Numbered from the stretch's first letter, positions 8,383 through 17,529 are shown. The stretch is DNA of 64,000 nt from Rhizobium croatiense (GCF_019793465.1 NZ_JAILYJ010000002.1:1-64000); one strand, 5' to 3'. Numbers and translations: made by a program. The notes: a model not told the origin generated them from the letters alone.

Positions 8383-9006
8383 ATGGCTTTCATTCACACC
8401 CCCAATGCATCCGCCAGCGAGAAGACGACGTCGATGTATGCGTCGGCCGAGGCGAATTATGGTTATCTGCCGAACATGTATCGTGCCTTCGGCCACAGGC
8501 CGGAGGTGATGGAGTGCTGGGCGGCGCTGCTTTCGAGCATTCGCGGTCATATGAGCCTCAGGCGCTATGAACTAGTGACGCTGGCGGCGGCCAAGGAGCT
8601 GAAATCCTCTTATTGCATGCTGGCGCACGGCTCCGTGCTGCTGCGCGAGGGGTTTACCAGCGACGGGCTGACGGCTGTCGTCAACGAGACCGAAAAGGCG
8701 CCGATCGATGCCGGCGAACGGGCGATCATGGCCTTCGCCGCCAAGGTGGCGCGCGACGCGACGTCGGTGACGCAGCAGGACATAGACGGGCTGAAGAAAC
8801 ACGGGCTGAGCGATGCCGAGGTCTTCGACGTCACGGCCGCGGCCGCGGCCCGGTGCTTCTTCTCGAAAATGCTGGATGCGCTGGGTGCCGCACCCGACCA
8901 CGCCTATATGGAACGGCTGGAGCCGAATGTGCGCAAGGCGCTCAGCGTCGGCCGGGAGGTCGAGAGGCCTCTTGCGCCTTCCCCATCGCGCGGCACATCG
9001 CAATGA
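8383..9006 (+). CDS. AhpD-like / carboxymuconolactone decarboxylase-fold protein
   Basis: A 207-residue all-helical protein of the uncharacterised peroxidase-related AhpD-like group. The core RRYELVTLAAAKELKSSYC continues into MLAHG. AhpD has CxxC before the His; here the first position is Ser, leaving a lone Cys in CxxxH. That argues against the classical disulfide peroxidase cycle. A GAGGAGG ribosome site precedes the ATG at 8383; an earlier out-of-frame ATG lies 5 bases upstream. The last 15 residues are Pro/Ser-rich and probably disordered. It stands alone between the kinase and a convergent hydrolase gene. Confidence 0.88.
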   Translation: MAFIHTPNASASEKTTSMYASAEANYGYLPNMYRAFGHRPEVMECWAALLSSIRGHMSLRRYELVTLAAAKELKSSYCMLAHGSVLLREGFTSDGLTAVVNETEKAPIDAGERAIMAFAAKVARDATSVTQQDIDGLKKHGLSDAEVFDVTAAAAARCFFSKMLDALGAAPDHAYMERLEPNVRKALSVGREVERPLAPSPSRGTSQ

Positions 9007-9018
9007 GGGCGTAGCCCC

Positions 9019-10056
9019 CTACTCCTGCGGTTTGTCGGCAAAATGCCGGATCGCAAACTCGGCGATATTCTGGCTCGACCGATCGGCATCGTCGAGCAGC
9101 GAAGGAAACAACTGCCACTGATGCGGCATCCCCGGCCAGACCTCGGTGGTGACGTCGACGCCCGCCTGGCGCGCCTTGTCGGCGAGCCGCAGCGTATCAT
9201 CAAGCAGGACTTCACCGGAACCGACCTGCAGCAGCAGCGGCGGAAAGCCCGTCAGGTCGGCATAAAGCGGCGATGCCTGGGGATCGGTCGGAGACTTTCG
9301 GCCGAGATAGGCCTTGCGCAAAGTCTCGATCCAGTCTTTGCCGACCAGCGGATCGCTTTCGGCATTCGATGTCATCGATCCGCCCGTCGCGGCAAGATCG
9401 GTGATGGGGCTGAGCGCAATGACGGCCGCCGGCAGCGCCTTTCCGGCCTGTATTTGCCGCAGCACCGTCTCGAGCGCGATATTGCCGCCGGCACTGTCGC
9501 CTGCCACCACGACATTATCGTTGCGATAGCCGTTGTCGAGAAGCCAGCGGTAGGCCGTCAGCGCATCGTTGATCTGCGCGGGATAGGTATATTCGGGCGT
9601 CAGCCGATAATCGATTAGAAGAACATCGCTGGACGCGGCCTTGGCGAGCGAGCCGGCAAGCAGGCTGTGCGTGCGGATGGAGCCGCCGGAAAAGCCGCCG
9701 CCATGAATATAGAGGATCACCCTCTCACCGATCGGGTGATGAAGCCGGGCCGGCCACATCAACTCGGCATCGACGCCATCAGCATCGACCTGCCGGACCT
9801 GGATGCGCGTCGGTCCCGGCATCGTCTGCATCAGCCGCTCGAACGCTGTCCGCCGCTGCTGCAGGCTGTCGGCGCCGGCAAAATGCTCCTTCCAGAGATC
9901 GAGGAGTTTTTCGACTTGCACGCGCGAGCCCTCGCTTTGCGGCCCGATCTCCTGTCCCGGCGCTGCCGACACCGATAGCAGCAGCGCCGCGATGGCCGGA
10001 AACAGATATCCGAGCCGCTTGGACGCTCTTCGATTTGGCAAAGTCCCACCCTTCAT
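9019..10056 (-). CDS. Exported alpha/beta hydrolase of the HSL/GDXG esterase family
   Basis: About 345 residues. An N-terminal signal peptide ends near AAPGQ. The hormone-sensitive-lipase signature is clear: the oxyanion motif YIHGGGFSGGS near residue 120, the nucleophile in VVAGDSAGGNIALE near 190, an Asp around residue 290 (LLDD) and the His in MPHQWQLF near 315. Family members hydrolyse short-chain esters or related amides. The ATG at 10056 has GGGAGAGG just upstream; a TTG one codon earlier is the alternative. The gene converges with the AhpD-like gene, 12 bp between stops, and has no obvious partner. The signal peptide suggests action in the periplasm. Confidence 0.9.
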   Translation of the reverse strand: MKGGTLPNRRASKRLGYLFPAIAALLLSVSAAPGQEIGPQSEGSRVQVEKLLDLWKEHFAGADSLQQRRTAFERLMQTMPGPTRIQVRQVDADGVDAELMWPARLHHPIGERVILYIHGGGFSGGSIRTHSLLAGSLAKAASSDVLLIDYRLTPEYTYPAQINDALTAYRWLLDNGYRNDNVVVAGDSAGGNIALETVLRQIQAGKALPAAVIALSPITDLAATGGSMTSNAESDPLVGKDWIETLRKAYLGRKSPTDPQASPLYADLTGFPPLLLQVGSGEVLLDDTLRLADKARQAGVDVTTEVWPGMPHQWQLFPSLLDDADRSSQNIAEFAIRHFADKPQE

Positions 10057-10288
10057 CAACCTCTCCCGATGCTGGCGATGCGGTATCTTTGGCCGCTTCG
10101 CCCACCGGAGTCAAAAGGGTGTGGGCATGAACCTCGCCGCTTTGTCATGCGCCCGCTTTAACCGATGGCCGAAAAGAAAAAACGATAATCCGTGCCGGCG
10201 CAGCTTGCCAATTGCCGCGCTTCCGTCGGAAATAGGCTGCCCTGCCCCAACCCCGGCGCTTCGGCTCGCGCTGGCATGAAGGATACCG

Positions 10289-10852
10289 ATGACCACGATT
10301 TATCTTGCCGGCCCGGAAGTCTTTCTTCCCGATGCCATGCCCATCATGGCCGAAAAACGCCGATTGGCGCGCCAGTTCGGTTTCGAACCGACCGGTCCCG
10401 GCAGCGACGAAAACCAGACGCCGGTGAAGCGAACGGCCGCAGAGATCTACGCACGCAACGACGACGCCATGCGCCGGGCCGATATCTGCCTTGCCAACAT
10501 CACGCCGTTTCGAGGCGTCAGCGCCGACCCGGGCACGGTCTACGAAATCGGTTTCATGATCGCGCTCGGAAAATCGGTCTTCGCCTATACCAACCACCCC
10601 GACGACTATGGCCTGCGTGTTCGTTCGATCTGGTATGCGGGGCTGGAGATCGATGTCGCGAGCGGACGCCCGCGCGGACCTGATGGCATCGCGATCGAAA
10701 ATCACGGCATGGCCGATAACCTGATGATCGACGGGGGCATCGAGGCAACGGGAGGCAAGGTATTCCGAGCGGCAGAGCTGCCGGAGGATCCCGCCCGCGA
10801 CCTGACGATTTATTTTGAGGCGCTTCAGACGATCGCCAGCATGCGCGGATAG
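10289..10852 (+). CDS. Nucleoside 2-deoxyribosyltransferase family protein
   Basis: A 187-residue Rossmann-like protein beginning TTIYLAGPEVFLPDA. It carries the family signature RADICLANITPFRGVSADPG followed by TVYEIGFMIALGK, in which the Glu of YEIG is the usual catalytic nucleophile. Such enzymes exchange or hydrolyse the base of 2'-deoxynucleosides in salvage or nucleotide-pool cleaning. AAGGAT lies 4 bases before the ATG at 10289. It is a single-gene unit convergent with the LysR regulator, with only 13 bp between the stops. Whether it acts as a transferase or a hydrolase cannot be said. Confidence 0.9.
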   Translation: MTTIYLAGPEVFLPDAMPIMAEKRRLARQFGFEPTGPGSDENQTPVKRTAAEIYARNDDAMRRADICLANITPFRGVSADPGTVYEIGFMIALGKSVFAYTNHPDDYGLRVRSIWYAGLEIDVASGRPRGPDGIAIENHGMADNLMIDGGIEATGGKVFRAAELPEDPARDLTIYFEALQTIASMRG

Positions 10853-10865
10853 GAATTGAGCGTCC

Positions 10866-11753
10866 CTACTCCGCCCTGATCGCGTCGATGACCGCCCTGA
10901 AGCCCGCTGACATGTGGCGGCGGCTCGGATAGTAGAGATAGAGCGATTCCTCCGGCTGGCACCAGTCGTCGAGCACCTGGATCAGCTCGCCGCCGGCAAC
11001 AGCTTTTTCGACACGGGGCTCCCAGATATAGGCAAGACCGACGCCGCCGAGCGCTGCCTGCATCATCAGTTCGTGATCGTCGAGCGACAACGATCCGGTC
11101 GGCTGAAAGCTCATCGTCTGGCCGTCCTTCTCGAATTCCCAGGCATAACGCGCACCTGATGGAAACATGTTCTGGATGCAGAGATGGCGCTTGAGCTCGT
11201 GGGGCGTCGCCGGCTTCGGCCGGGTCTCGAAATAGGCGGGCGAACCGACCACGACCAGGCGGATCCGGGGCTTGATGCGTAGCGCGATCATGCCCTCGGT
11301 GACGCGCTCGCCGAAACGGATGCCGGCATCGAAACCCTCCTCGACGATATCGACCAGCCTGTCGGTCGCGTTGATCTCCAGCTGCAAATTCGGATTGCGC
11401 TGGAGCAACGGGGCAATGATGCGGCCGATGACGAAGGGACCGATCGAATTCGGCACGTTGATCCTCACCTTGCCGAAGGGCGTGTCGCGATAACGGTTCA
11501 ACGCATCGAGCGCCGCCGCCATTTCCCCGAAGGCCGGATCGAGATGGGAGATCAGGAGTTCGCCGGCTTCGGTCAACGAAACGCTGCGTGTCGTGCGGTT
11601 GAGGAGACGGATGCCGATCCGGTCCTCGAGATTGAGCACGGCATGGCTGACGGCAGAGGCAGTGACGCCCCGCTCCTCACCCGCCTTGCGGAAGCTCTTG
11701 TGCCGCGCCACCGCCGCGAAGGCCGCAAGTTCGGAGAGTTCGGTCGCGCGCAT
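10866..11753 (-). CDS. LysR-family transcriptional regulator
   Basis: A 295-residue LysR regulator. The N-terminal winged helix-turn-helix is FAAVARHKSFRKAGEERGVT and the following ASAVSHAVLNLEDRIGIRLL. The C-terminal effector domain has the usual PNSIGPFVIGRIIAPLLQRNP start. It is transcribed away from the short-chain dehydrogenase gene at 11884, the classical layout in which a LysR protein controls its divergent neighbour from the shared 130-bp region. That region is AT-rich and holds GCAAAT direct repeats near 11785 and 11808, but no convincing LysR box could be fixed by eye. The inducer is unknown. Confidence 0.93.
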   Translation of the reverse strand: MRATELSELAAFAAVARHKSFRKAGEERGVTASAVSHAVLNLEDRIGIRLLNRTTRSVSLTEAGELLISHLDPAFGEMAAALDALNRYRDTPFGKVRINVPNSIGPFVIGRIIAPLLQRNPNLQLEINATDRLVDIVEEGFDAGIRFGERVTEGMIALRIKPRIRLVVVGSPAYFETRPKPATPHELKRHLCIQNMFPSGARYAWEFEKDGQTMSFQPTGSLSLDDHELMMQAALGGVGLAYIWEPRVEKAVAGGELIQVLDDWCQPEESLYLYYPSRRHMSAGFRAVIDAIRAE

Positions 11754-11883
11754 TGCTGAATTTCACTCATCATAGTTTCAAGAATAGCAAATCTTATACA
11801 TCAGCAAATTTTCGGTCAAATTCATCCCGTCAGCACAGAGATGCGACGCCCCATACAGTCGAACAATCCAAGAGGAATCCGTC

Positions 11884-12735
11884 ATGAAAATCTGGTTCAT
11901 CACTGGTGCATCCCGTGGCTTCGGCGCGCTGATGACCAAGGAAGCGCTGGCAGCCGGCGATGGCGTCATCGCCACCGCCCGCGATCCAAAGACGGTGACC
12001 GAGCAGTTCGGTGATCATCCGAACCTCATTGCCGTCGCCCTCGACGTTACCAATGAGGCGCAGGCGAAAGAGGCTGCGGCTGCCGGCATCGCCCGCTTCG
12101 GCCGCATCGATGTTCTCGCCAACAATGCCGGCTACGGGCTGCTCGGCGCCGTCGAGGAAGCCACGGCCGAAGAGATCGAAAGGCTCTATGCCACGAACGT
12201 CTTTGGTCTCCTGAAGGTGACACGCGCCGTACTGCCCTATATGCGCCGCCAGCGCTCCGGCCATGTCCTGAACTTCTCCTCGGTCGGCGGTTATTTCGGC
12301 TATCCCGGCTGGGGTGTCTACGGCTCGACGAAATTCGCCGTCGAGGGGCTGTCGGAATCGATGGCGGCCGAACTCGAACCCTTCGGCATCAAGGTGACGA
12401 TCATCGAACCCGGCTTCTTCCGGACGGACTTCCTTTCCGACAGGTCGCTGGCGGTCAGTCCGGCCTCCATTGCCGACTACGAAGGCACGCCGGCGGGCAA
12501 CATGCGCAATTTCGCCGCCGACGCCAACCATGCGCAGCCCGGCAATCCTGCGAAGCTCGCTGCCGGCATCATGACGATGGTCAACTCGGCCAACCCGCCG
12601 CTGCGCATGCCGTTCGGCAGCGATACGGTGGCTATGATCGAGGCGCAGCATGCGAGCGTCGAAAAGGAACTGGCCGCCTGGCGGGAGCTCGCCCTTTCTA
12701 CGGATTTTCCCAGCGACGCAATAAGCGCAGCCTGA
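11884..12735 (+). CDS. Short-chain dehydrogenase/reductase (classical SDR)
   Basis: A 283-residue SDR oxidoreductase. The cofactor motif is FITGASRGFGALM at the N-terminus. NNAGYG follows near residue 78, the Ser in NFSSVGGYFGYPG near 137, and the catalytic pair in VYGSTKFAV near 150. An Arg right after the cofactor loop region (TARDP) suggests NADP(H) preference, though that is weak evidence. It acts in the cytoplasm on an unknown alcohol or carbonyl. It diverges from a LysR gene that probably controls it. The start ATG at 11884 has AAGAGGA about 9 bases upstream. Confidence 0.93.
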   Translation: MKIWFITGASRGFGALMTKEALAAGDGVIATARDPKTVTEQFGDHPNLIAVALDVTNEAQAKEAAAAGIARFGRIDVLANNAGYGLLGAVEEATAEEIERLYATNVFGLLKVTRAVLPYMRRQRSGHVLNFSSVGGYFGYPGWGVYGSTKFAVEGLSESMAAELEPFGIKVTIIEPGFFRTDFLSDRSLAVSPASIADYEGTPAGNMRNFAADANHAQPGNPAKLAAGIMTMVNSANPPLRMPFGSDTVAMIEAQHASVEKELAAWRELALSTDFPSDAISAA

Positions 12736-12750
12736 AGAGAGACATGGGGG

Positions 12751-12788
12751 CCGCCGCCATATTTCCGGTCTCGGAAGTGTGGCGGCGG
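12751..12788. terminator. Hairpin between convergent genes
   Basis: CCGCCGCCA (12751-12759) pairs with 12780-12788, with an inner TTCCG/CGGAA stem over the loop GTCT. There is no T-run on either side, so it may only be a transcript-end stabiliser between the SDR gene and the convergent hydrolase gene. Confidence 0.4.
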
Positions 12789-12833
12789 TGCTGTTATGAC
12801 GGCGGGAAAGACGGCGGGGGCGGCCGCCCTCCT

Positions 12834-13772
12834 TTACTTTCCGACCTGCTCGGCCCAGTTCGGCGCCTTGCCGCCGCCGTCGAGGAAGGTCATCGCCACG
12901 GTCGCCACGAGGGGCGAGGCGAAGGTCTCGTAGTGGGTTAGATCGGGCAGGATCGCCAGCCGGTTCTTCGACATGTTCTCCCGCGTCCAGCCCGCGTCGC
13001 GCAGACCGCCGCCAAGCTTGTGATAGAAGTCGATCATGTGCCCTGGGCGTATCATGTCAGCATCGCCGTAGATCAGCATGACAGGCATGGTGAGCTTGGC
13101 GACAGCATCGCTATAATCGATGGGTTTGCGCATCAACGCCCCCATGGCGTCGAGCAGCTTCGGAAATTCGGAAACGTCGGGCGCCACCGCCTTGTAGGAG
13201 AGGAACATCGGCGTGTCCTTCATCATCTCGGCCATACCGGCGCCGACGGCCGCCTGCTGCGGCAACATCTCCGGGAAGAAGCCGTTCTGAGCATAGGGCG
13301 CCGAGAGGATCACCAGCCGGCGGACGCGGTCGGGCGCATTCGCTGCCATATTCAGCGCCACCCCGCCTCCGAAGGAATAGCCGAAGACGTCGACCTTGTC
13401 GTAGCCGAGCTGCTTCACCAGGATCGCGAGATCGGCGCCAATATCCGGAAGCTCGATCGGGCGATTGCCGAGCGGCGTGCGACCATGGCCCTGGAGATCG
13501 ACGGCGATCACCTGCCGGTGATCGGTGAAAACAGGCATGACAGGCGTAAACATCTCGATCTGCCCGAGGCCGCCGTGCAGCAGCAGCAGCGGTTCGCCCT
13601 CGCCGCGGATCTCATAATAATAATCGATGCCGTTAACCGGCACGCTTCCCTTCCTGATGATCGGTGCTGCTGCCTTGTCCTCGATAGAAGGCGCGCCGGC
13701 GCCCGCCATATAGGGCGCGGCCAGGAAGGCGGCCGCGGTTGCGATCATCGATATCAGCCTCGTCTTCGACAT
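12834..13772 (-). CDS. Exported alpha/beta hydrolase
   Basis: About 312 residues. A signal peptide or signal anchor covers residues 1-28 (AATAAAFLAAPYMAGAGA). The fold landmarks are the oxyanion LLLLHGGLGQIEMF, AVDLQGHGRTPL, the nucleophile DVFGYSFGGGVALNMAA near residue 130, the acid region MLIYGDADMIRP, and the His in LPDLTHYETF. Members of this group hydrolyse esters, lactones or epoxides. ATG 13772 with AAGGAAC upstream is preferred over a frame extension to 13805. No operon partner is seen. The substrate is unknown. Confidence 0.88.
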   Translation of the reverse strand: MSKTRLISMIATAAAFLAAPYMAGAGAPSIEDKAAAPIIRKGSVPVNGIDYYYEIRGEGEPLLLLHGGLGQIEMFTPVMPVFTDHRQVIAVDLQGHGRTPLGNRPIELPDIGADLAILVKQLGYDKVDVFGYSFGGGVALNMAANAPDRVRRLVILSAPYAQNGFFPEMLPQQAAVGAGMAEMMKDTPMFLSYKAVAPDVSEFPKLLDAMGALMRKPIDYSDAVAKLTMPVMLIYGDADMIRPGHMIDFYHKLGGGLRDAGWTRENMSKNRLAILPDLTHYETFASPLVATVAMTFLDGGGKAPNWAEQVGK

Positions 13773-13957
13773 GTTCCTTGCTCCATGTTTGCATCGATAC
13801 CGCAAGGACGGCAGTGGCGATCATTTTCCGACACTCTGTTTCGAAATTTCTGCCCAACCGCCTTTATGCCATTTCTATATTTTCGCCCCTCGCCCCGAAT
13901 GGATTTCCTATCGCGGCCGGCAGTAGACTCTCGCCATCACTGCAAAGGTCAAATGCC

Positions 13958-14110
13958 ATGCGAAATATCTCCGCCTTCCACCCTCTCCGCCCACGCAGGA
14001 CAAGGCGCGGCGGCCGGCAGATGCGTGAAAAGCGCACCGCCTGGGTGCTGATCGTCTTCAGCGTTCTGCTCGCCTGTGTCGAAGTTTACATCGTCTACGC
14101 CGCGCTCTGA
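13958..14110 (+). CDS. Small single-pass membrane protein, 50 residues
   Basis: A basic N-terminus (HPLRPRRTRRGGRQMREK) precedes one hydrophobic segment (WVLIVFSVLLACVEVYIVYA) that ends the protein. No family recognised. The ATG at 13958 has AAAGG about 9 bases upstream; a start at 14021 would give 29 residues. Small size makes the call uncertain. Confidence 0.5.
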   Translation: MRNISAFHPLRPRRTRRGGRQMREKRTAWVLIVFSVLLACVEVYIVYAAL

Positions 14111-14230
14111 GCCTTTCCACGCGCGGTTCCGCCGGCAAAACGCAGACTGGCCGAACGGTCGATCCCAACTTTTCTTTAACCGGCTTGCTGGTAAAATCTC
14201 GGCGCAGAGACTTCAGACAGCACGAGACCG

Positions 14231-14542
14231 ATGCCGAAACCGAATTTCCGCTTCACCCATTACGATCTCAGGGAACAACGCGCCGGAACGATCGTCGAGG
14301 TGTCGTTGAATGCGGTGAACAATGTGCGGCTGATGACGGCGCCGAATTTCCAGCGCTTCACCGAGGTTCTCGATTTCAAATATGTCGGCGGCGTGGCGCG
14401 CAAATCGCCGGTCAAGCTCGCCGTTCCGGAAAGCGGCCACTGGCATGTCGTCGTCGACATGGAAGGTCATCACGGGCTGGCGGAATCCGCCGTCAAGGTG
14501 ATCGCCGCGCCAGCCAATCAGAAGATGCCGCGCCCTTCGTGA
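14231..14542 (+). CDS. DUF1883 domain protein
   Basis: A 103-residue protein that matches DUF1883 over nearly its full length: NFRFTHYDLREQRAGTIVEV at the start, NVRLMTAPNFQRF in the middle, and SGHWHVVVDMEGH near residue 75. The predicted fold is mostly beta, without signal peptide or membrane segment. In other proteins the domain occurs next to TIR domains, but no TIR domain is present here. Function is unknown. It converges with rarA, 12 bp between stops. Confidence 0.85.
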   Translation: MPKPNFRFTHYDLREQRAGTIVEVSLNAVNNVRLMTAPNFQRFTEVLDFKYVGGVARKSPVKLAVPESGHWHVVVDMEGHHGLAESAVKVIAAPANQKMPRPS

Positions 14543-14554
14543 GATTGAGGCGGC

Positions 14555-15871
14555 TCAGCGCGGATTACGCTCCTTGCGAAGCTTCGCCCACCATTCCAGC
14601 CGCTTGCGGATGTCGCGTTCGAAACCGCGCTCCGGCGGGTCGTAGAAGGTCTGCCGGCCCATTTTCTCCGGAAAATAGTCCTGGCCGGAAAAGGCGTCCG
14701 GCTCGTCATGGTCGTATCGGTAGCCCTCGCCATAACCCTCGCCCTTCATCAGCTTGGTCGGCGCATTGAGGATGTGCTTCGGCGGCAGCAGCGAGCCGTT
14801 CTGCTTGGCGGCCTGGCTTGCGGCCTTGAAAGCCGTGTAGACGGCATTGGATTTCGGCGCGGTGGCGAGATAGACGCAAGCCTGGGCCAGCGCCAGCTCC
14901 CCTTCCGGCGAACCGAGATACTCATAGGCATCCTTGGCGGCATTGCAGATCACCAGCGCCTGCGGATCGGCAAGACCGATATCCTCCACCGCCATGCGCA
15001 CCAGCCGCCGGCCGAGATAGAGCGGATCCTCGCCGGCATCGAACATGCGGGCGAGATAATAGAGGGCGGCGTCGGGGTCCGAGCCGCGCACGGATTTATG
15101 CAGTGCCGAGATCAGATTGTAGTGGCCGTCCTGCGCCTTGTCATAGACCGGAGCGCGGCGCTGAACGATGCGCGTCAGGCCTTCGGTATCGAAGGTCTCG
15201 CCTTCGCGCGCCGCGCGCCAGACTTCCTCGGCGAGGGTCAGCACCGCGCGGCCGTCGCCGTCGGCCATGCGGATCAGGCTGGCGCGCGCTTCCTCCTTCA
15301 GCGGCAGCGGCTTCTGCTCGATCGCCTCGGCGCGCTTCAGCAATTCCTCCAGACTTTCCTCGTCATGCGACTTGAAGGTCAGCACGCGGGCGCGCGACAA
15401 AAGAGCGGCATTGAGCTCGAAGGACGGGTTTTCGGTGGTGGCGCCGACGAGGATGACGGTACCATCCTCCATGACAGGCAGGAAGCTGTCCTGCTGGGCG
15501 CGGTTGAAACGATGGATCTCGTCGACGAAGAGCAGCGTCTGGCGACCGTCCATTCGGCGCAGGCGGGCGGTCTCGAACACCTTCTTCAGATCGGCGACGC
15601 CGGAAAAGATCGCCGAGATCTGCTCGAAGGCCAGCCCCGCCTCGCCGGACAACAGCCGCGCCACCGTCGTCTTGCCTGTGCCGGGCGGACCCCAGAAGAT
15701 CATCGAGCCGAGCGAACCGCTCTCGATCATTCGCTTCAGCACACCATCTTCACCGGTCAGATGTTCCTGACCGGTGACGTCGGCAAGCGTCTTCGGCCGC
15801 AACCGGTCGGCAAGCGGTCGCTTGGCGGCCACCTCTTCCGGAACGCGCGGCGCGAAGAGATCGTTGCTCAT
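14555..15871 (-). CDS. rarA: Replication-associated recombination protein A (MgsA/RarA AAA+ ATPase)
   Basis: A 438-residue AAA+ ATPase of the RarA/WRNIP1 family, which acts at stalled replication forks and resembles clamp-loader subunits. Walker A is FWGPPGTGKTTVARL near residue 60, Walker B is LLFVDEIHRFNRAQQD near 115, sensor 1 is LVGATTENPSFELNAALLSR near 140, and the C-terminal tetramerisation part begins around SALHKSVRGSDPDAALYYLA. Length and order are normal. The ATG at 15871 overlaps the stop of the Do/Deg protease gene by 4 bases (ATGA), so the two are one transcription unit with coupled translation. Confidence 0.96.
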   Translation of the reverse strand: MSNDLFAPRVPEEVAAKRPLADRLRPKTLADVTGQEHLTGEDGVLKRMIESGSLGSMIFWGPPGTGKTTVARLLSGEAGLAFEQISAIFSGVADLKKVFETARLRRMDGRQTLLFVDEIHRFNRAQQDSFLPVMEDGTVILVGATTENPSFELNAALLSRARVLTFKSHDEESLEELLKRAEAIEQKPLPLKEEARASLIRMADGDGRAVLTLAEEVWRAAREGETFDTEGLTRIVQRRAPVYDKAQDGHYNLISALHKSVRGSDPDAALYYLARMFDAGEDPLYLGRRLVRMAVEDIGLADPQALVICNAAKDAYEYLGSPEGELALAQACVYLATAPKSNAVYTAFKAASQAAKQNGSLLPPKHILNAPTKLMKGEGYGEGYRYDHDEPDAFSGQDYFPEKMGRQTFYDPPERGFERDIRKRLEWWAKLRKERNPR

Positions 15872-17271
15872 CGGAAGAATTGCCGGATGCGCTGACCGTC
15901 GCGCTCGATCTCCACCCGCCAGAGTCCGGGGTCGCTCTCGGCGATTTCGGAAAGCTCGCTGGTGGTCTTCACATCGGTCCCGTTGATCGAAATGATGATA
16001 TCCTTCGGCTCGAAACCGAGACGGGCGGCGGGCGAATCCTCCTTCACGTCGGATACGACGACGCCTGCCGATTCCGGCGGCATGCGCAGTTCGTCGGCGA
16101 CACGCGGCGACAGGTTCTCAACGACGGCGCCGCTAAAGGGGGTGCGCCCGCCGATCGTGCGCTGATCTCGCGGCGAGGTTTCCGGGGCGCGATCGAGCGT
16201 CAGCGGCAGTTGCGCCTCGCGGCCGTTCTCGACGACAGTGAGTTTGACCGACTTGCCAAGACCGGCCGTCGTCAGCCGGTAAAGCAGCGCATCCGGATGT
16301 TCGACAGCAATACCGTCGACCGCGGTGACGATTTCGCCGGCCTTCAGCCCGGCCTTGGCGGCCGGGCCGCCTTCCGAAACCTTGACCACGAGCGCGCCGC
16401 GAACCTTGTTCAGCCCCAGCGCCTCAGCGACCTCGGAAGTCACGGCATCGAAGCTCGCGCCGACATAGGGCCGCTCGAAGGATTTGACGCCGGCATCGGC
16501 CGAAGCGAGGAAGACCTTGACCAGATTGGCGGGGATGGCGAAGCCGATGCCGTTCGAGCCGCCGCCGCGCGAGAAGATCGCCGTGTTGATGCCGATCAGT
16601 TCGCCTTTCATATTCATCAAGGCGCCGCCGGAATTGCCGGGATTGATCGAGGCATCGGTCTGGATGAAGAAGCCGAACTCGTTCCTGACCACCTGGTTGC
16701 GGGCAAGTGCGGAGACGATGCCGCTCGTCACCGTCTGGCCGACGCCGAAGGGATTGCCGATCGCCAGCACGAGATCGCCGACCTCGACCGCATCGGAATT
16801 GCCGATCGGCAATGTCGGGAAACTTTCCTTGGTGTCGATCTTCAGCACGGCAAGATCGACACGATCGTCCCGCAGCACCACCTTGCAGGGGAATTCGCGT
16901 CCATCAGGCAGCGCAACCTTGATGTCGTCGGCGCCTTCGACAACGTGATTGTTGGTCACAACAGTGCCGTTTGCCTCGACGATGACGCCGGAACCGAGCG
17001 AGGACTGCTTCTCCGAGCGATTCGGCATCTGCTGGCCGAAGAACTGCTCGAAGAAGGGGTCGCCGGCAAAAGGCGACTGCCGCCGGACGGTCTTTTCCGC
17101 ATAGACATTGACGACGGCGCCCGACGTCTGTTTGACGAGCGGCGCGAAAGAGAGCTGCATCTGCATCTGGCTCTCGGGCACGGTCTTTGCGGTCTGCGCA
17201 TTGGCCGCAGCCGGCAGAGCGAGCATAAGAGCGAGTAGCGAGACGGAGGCGCGCTTGAACAGGCCTTGCAT
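15868..17271 (-). CDS. Do/Deg-family periplasmic serine protease
   Basis: A 467-residue trypsin-like protease with two PDZ domains, exported by a signal peptide ending near AAANAQ. The catalytic triad is visible: His in VVTNNHVVEGADDI near residue 108, Asp in DDRVDLAVLKID near 140, Ser in NPGNSGGALMNMKGE near 215. PDZ1 starts around RPYVGASFDAVTSEV and PDZ2 around LSPRVADELRMPPES. Proteins of this kind (DegP/DegQ/MucD) degrade or refold damaged envelope proteins. The ATG at 17271 begins MQGLFKRASVSLL. It lies upstream of rarA in the same operon. Which of several rhizobial Deg paralogues it is cannot be decided. Confidence 0.95.
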   Translation of the reverse strand: MQGLFKRASVSLLALMLALPAAANAQTAKTVPESQMQMQLSFAPLVKQTSGAVVNVYAEKTVRRQSPFAGDPFFEQFFGQQMPNRSEKQSSLGSGVIVEANGTVVTNNHVVEGADDIKVALPDGREFPCKVVLRDDRVDLAVLKIDTKESFPTLPIGNSDAVEVGDLVLAIGNPFGVGQTVTSGIVSALARNQVVRNEFGFFIQTDASINPGNSGGALMNMKGELIGINTAIFSRGGGSNGIGFAIPANLVKVFLASADAGVKSFERPYVGASFDAVTSEVAEALGLNKVRGALVVKVSEGGPAAKAGLKAGEIVTAVDGIAVEHPDALLYRLTTAGLGKSVKLTVVENGREAQLPLTLDRAPETSPRDQRTIGGRTPFSGAVVENLSPRVADELRMPPESAGVVVSDVKEDSPAARLGFEPKDIIISINGTDVKTTSELSEIAESDPGLWRVEIERDGQRIRQFFR

Positions 17272-17304
17272 GGGTATCCCTTTTAAATCCTCTTGTGGAT
17301 CGTT

Positions 17305-17357
17305 TTAGAGCATGATGCCGAAAAGTGTGAGCGGTTTTCGGACGACATCGTGCTCTA
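17305..17357. repeat. Rhizobial AGAGCATGATG palindromic repeat
   Basis: The ends TTAGAGCATGATG (17305-17317) and CATCGTGCTCTAA (17345-17357) are inverted copies with one mismatch. Inside, CCGAAAA (17318-17324) pairs with TTTTCGG (17335-17341) around AGTGTGAGCGG. I recognise this as a very common dispersed element of Rhizobium intergenic regions. It lies just upstream of the Do/Deg protease gene. The remaining bases 17358-17529 hold no feature I can name. Confidence 0.8.
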
Positions 17358-17529
17358 ACTATTTAATGCGAACAGCATTCAGATTTCAGGTCGAACTGGC
17401 CTAAAATCATCCTGTTCTGCGGCCCGACGCTAGAAAGGAAAGAGGGCGGAAGCATGGAAGAATGAGGCAGTCGGGGCTTCAGGAGATTTTGCTTGAGGCC
17501 TTTGCGAATTCGATTCAGGAAGACCGGCC

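Noticed and set aside
14231..14542. A TIR-associated defence function for the DUF1883 protein
   Set aside because: The domain occurs with TIR elsewhere, but this protein is DUF1883 only and no defence genes are nearby.
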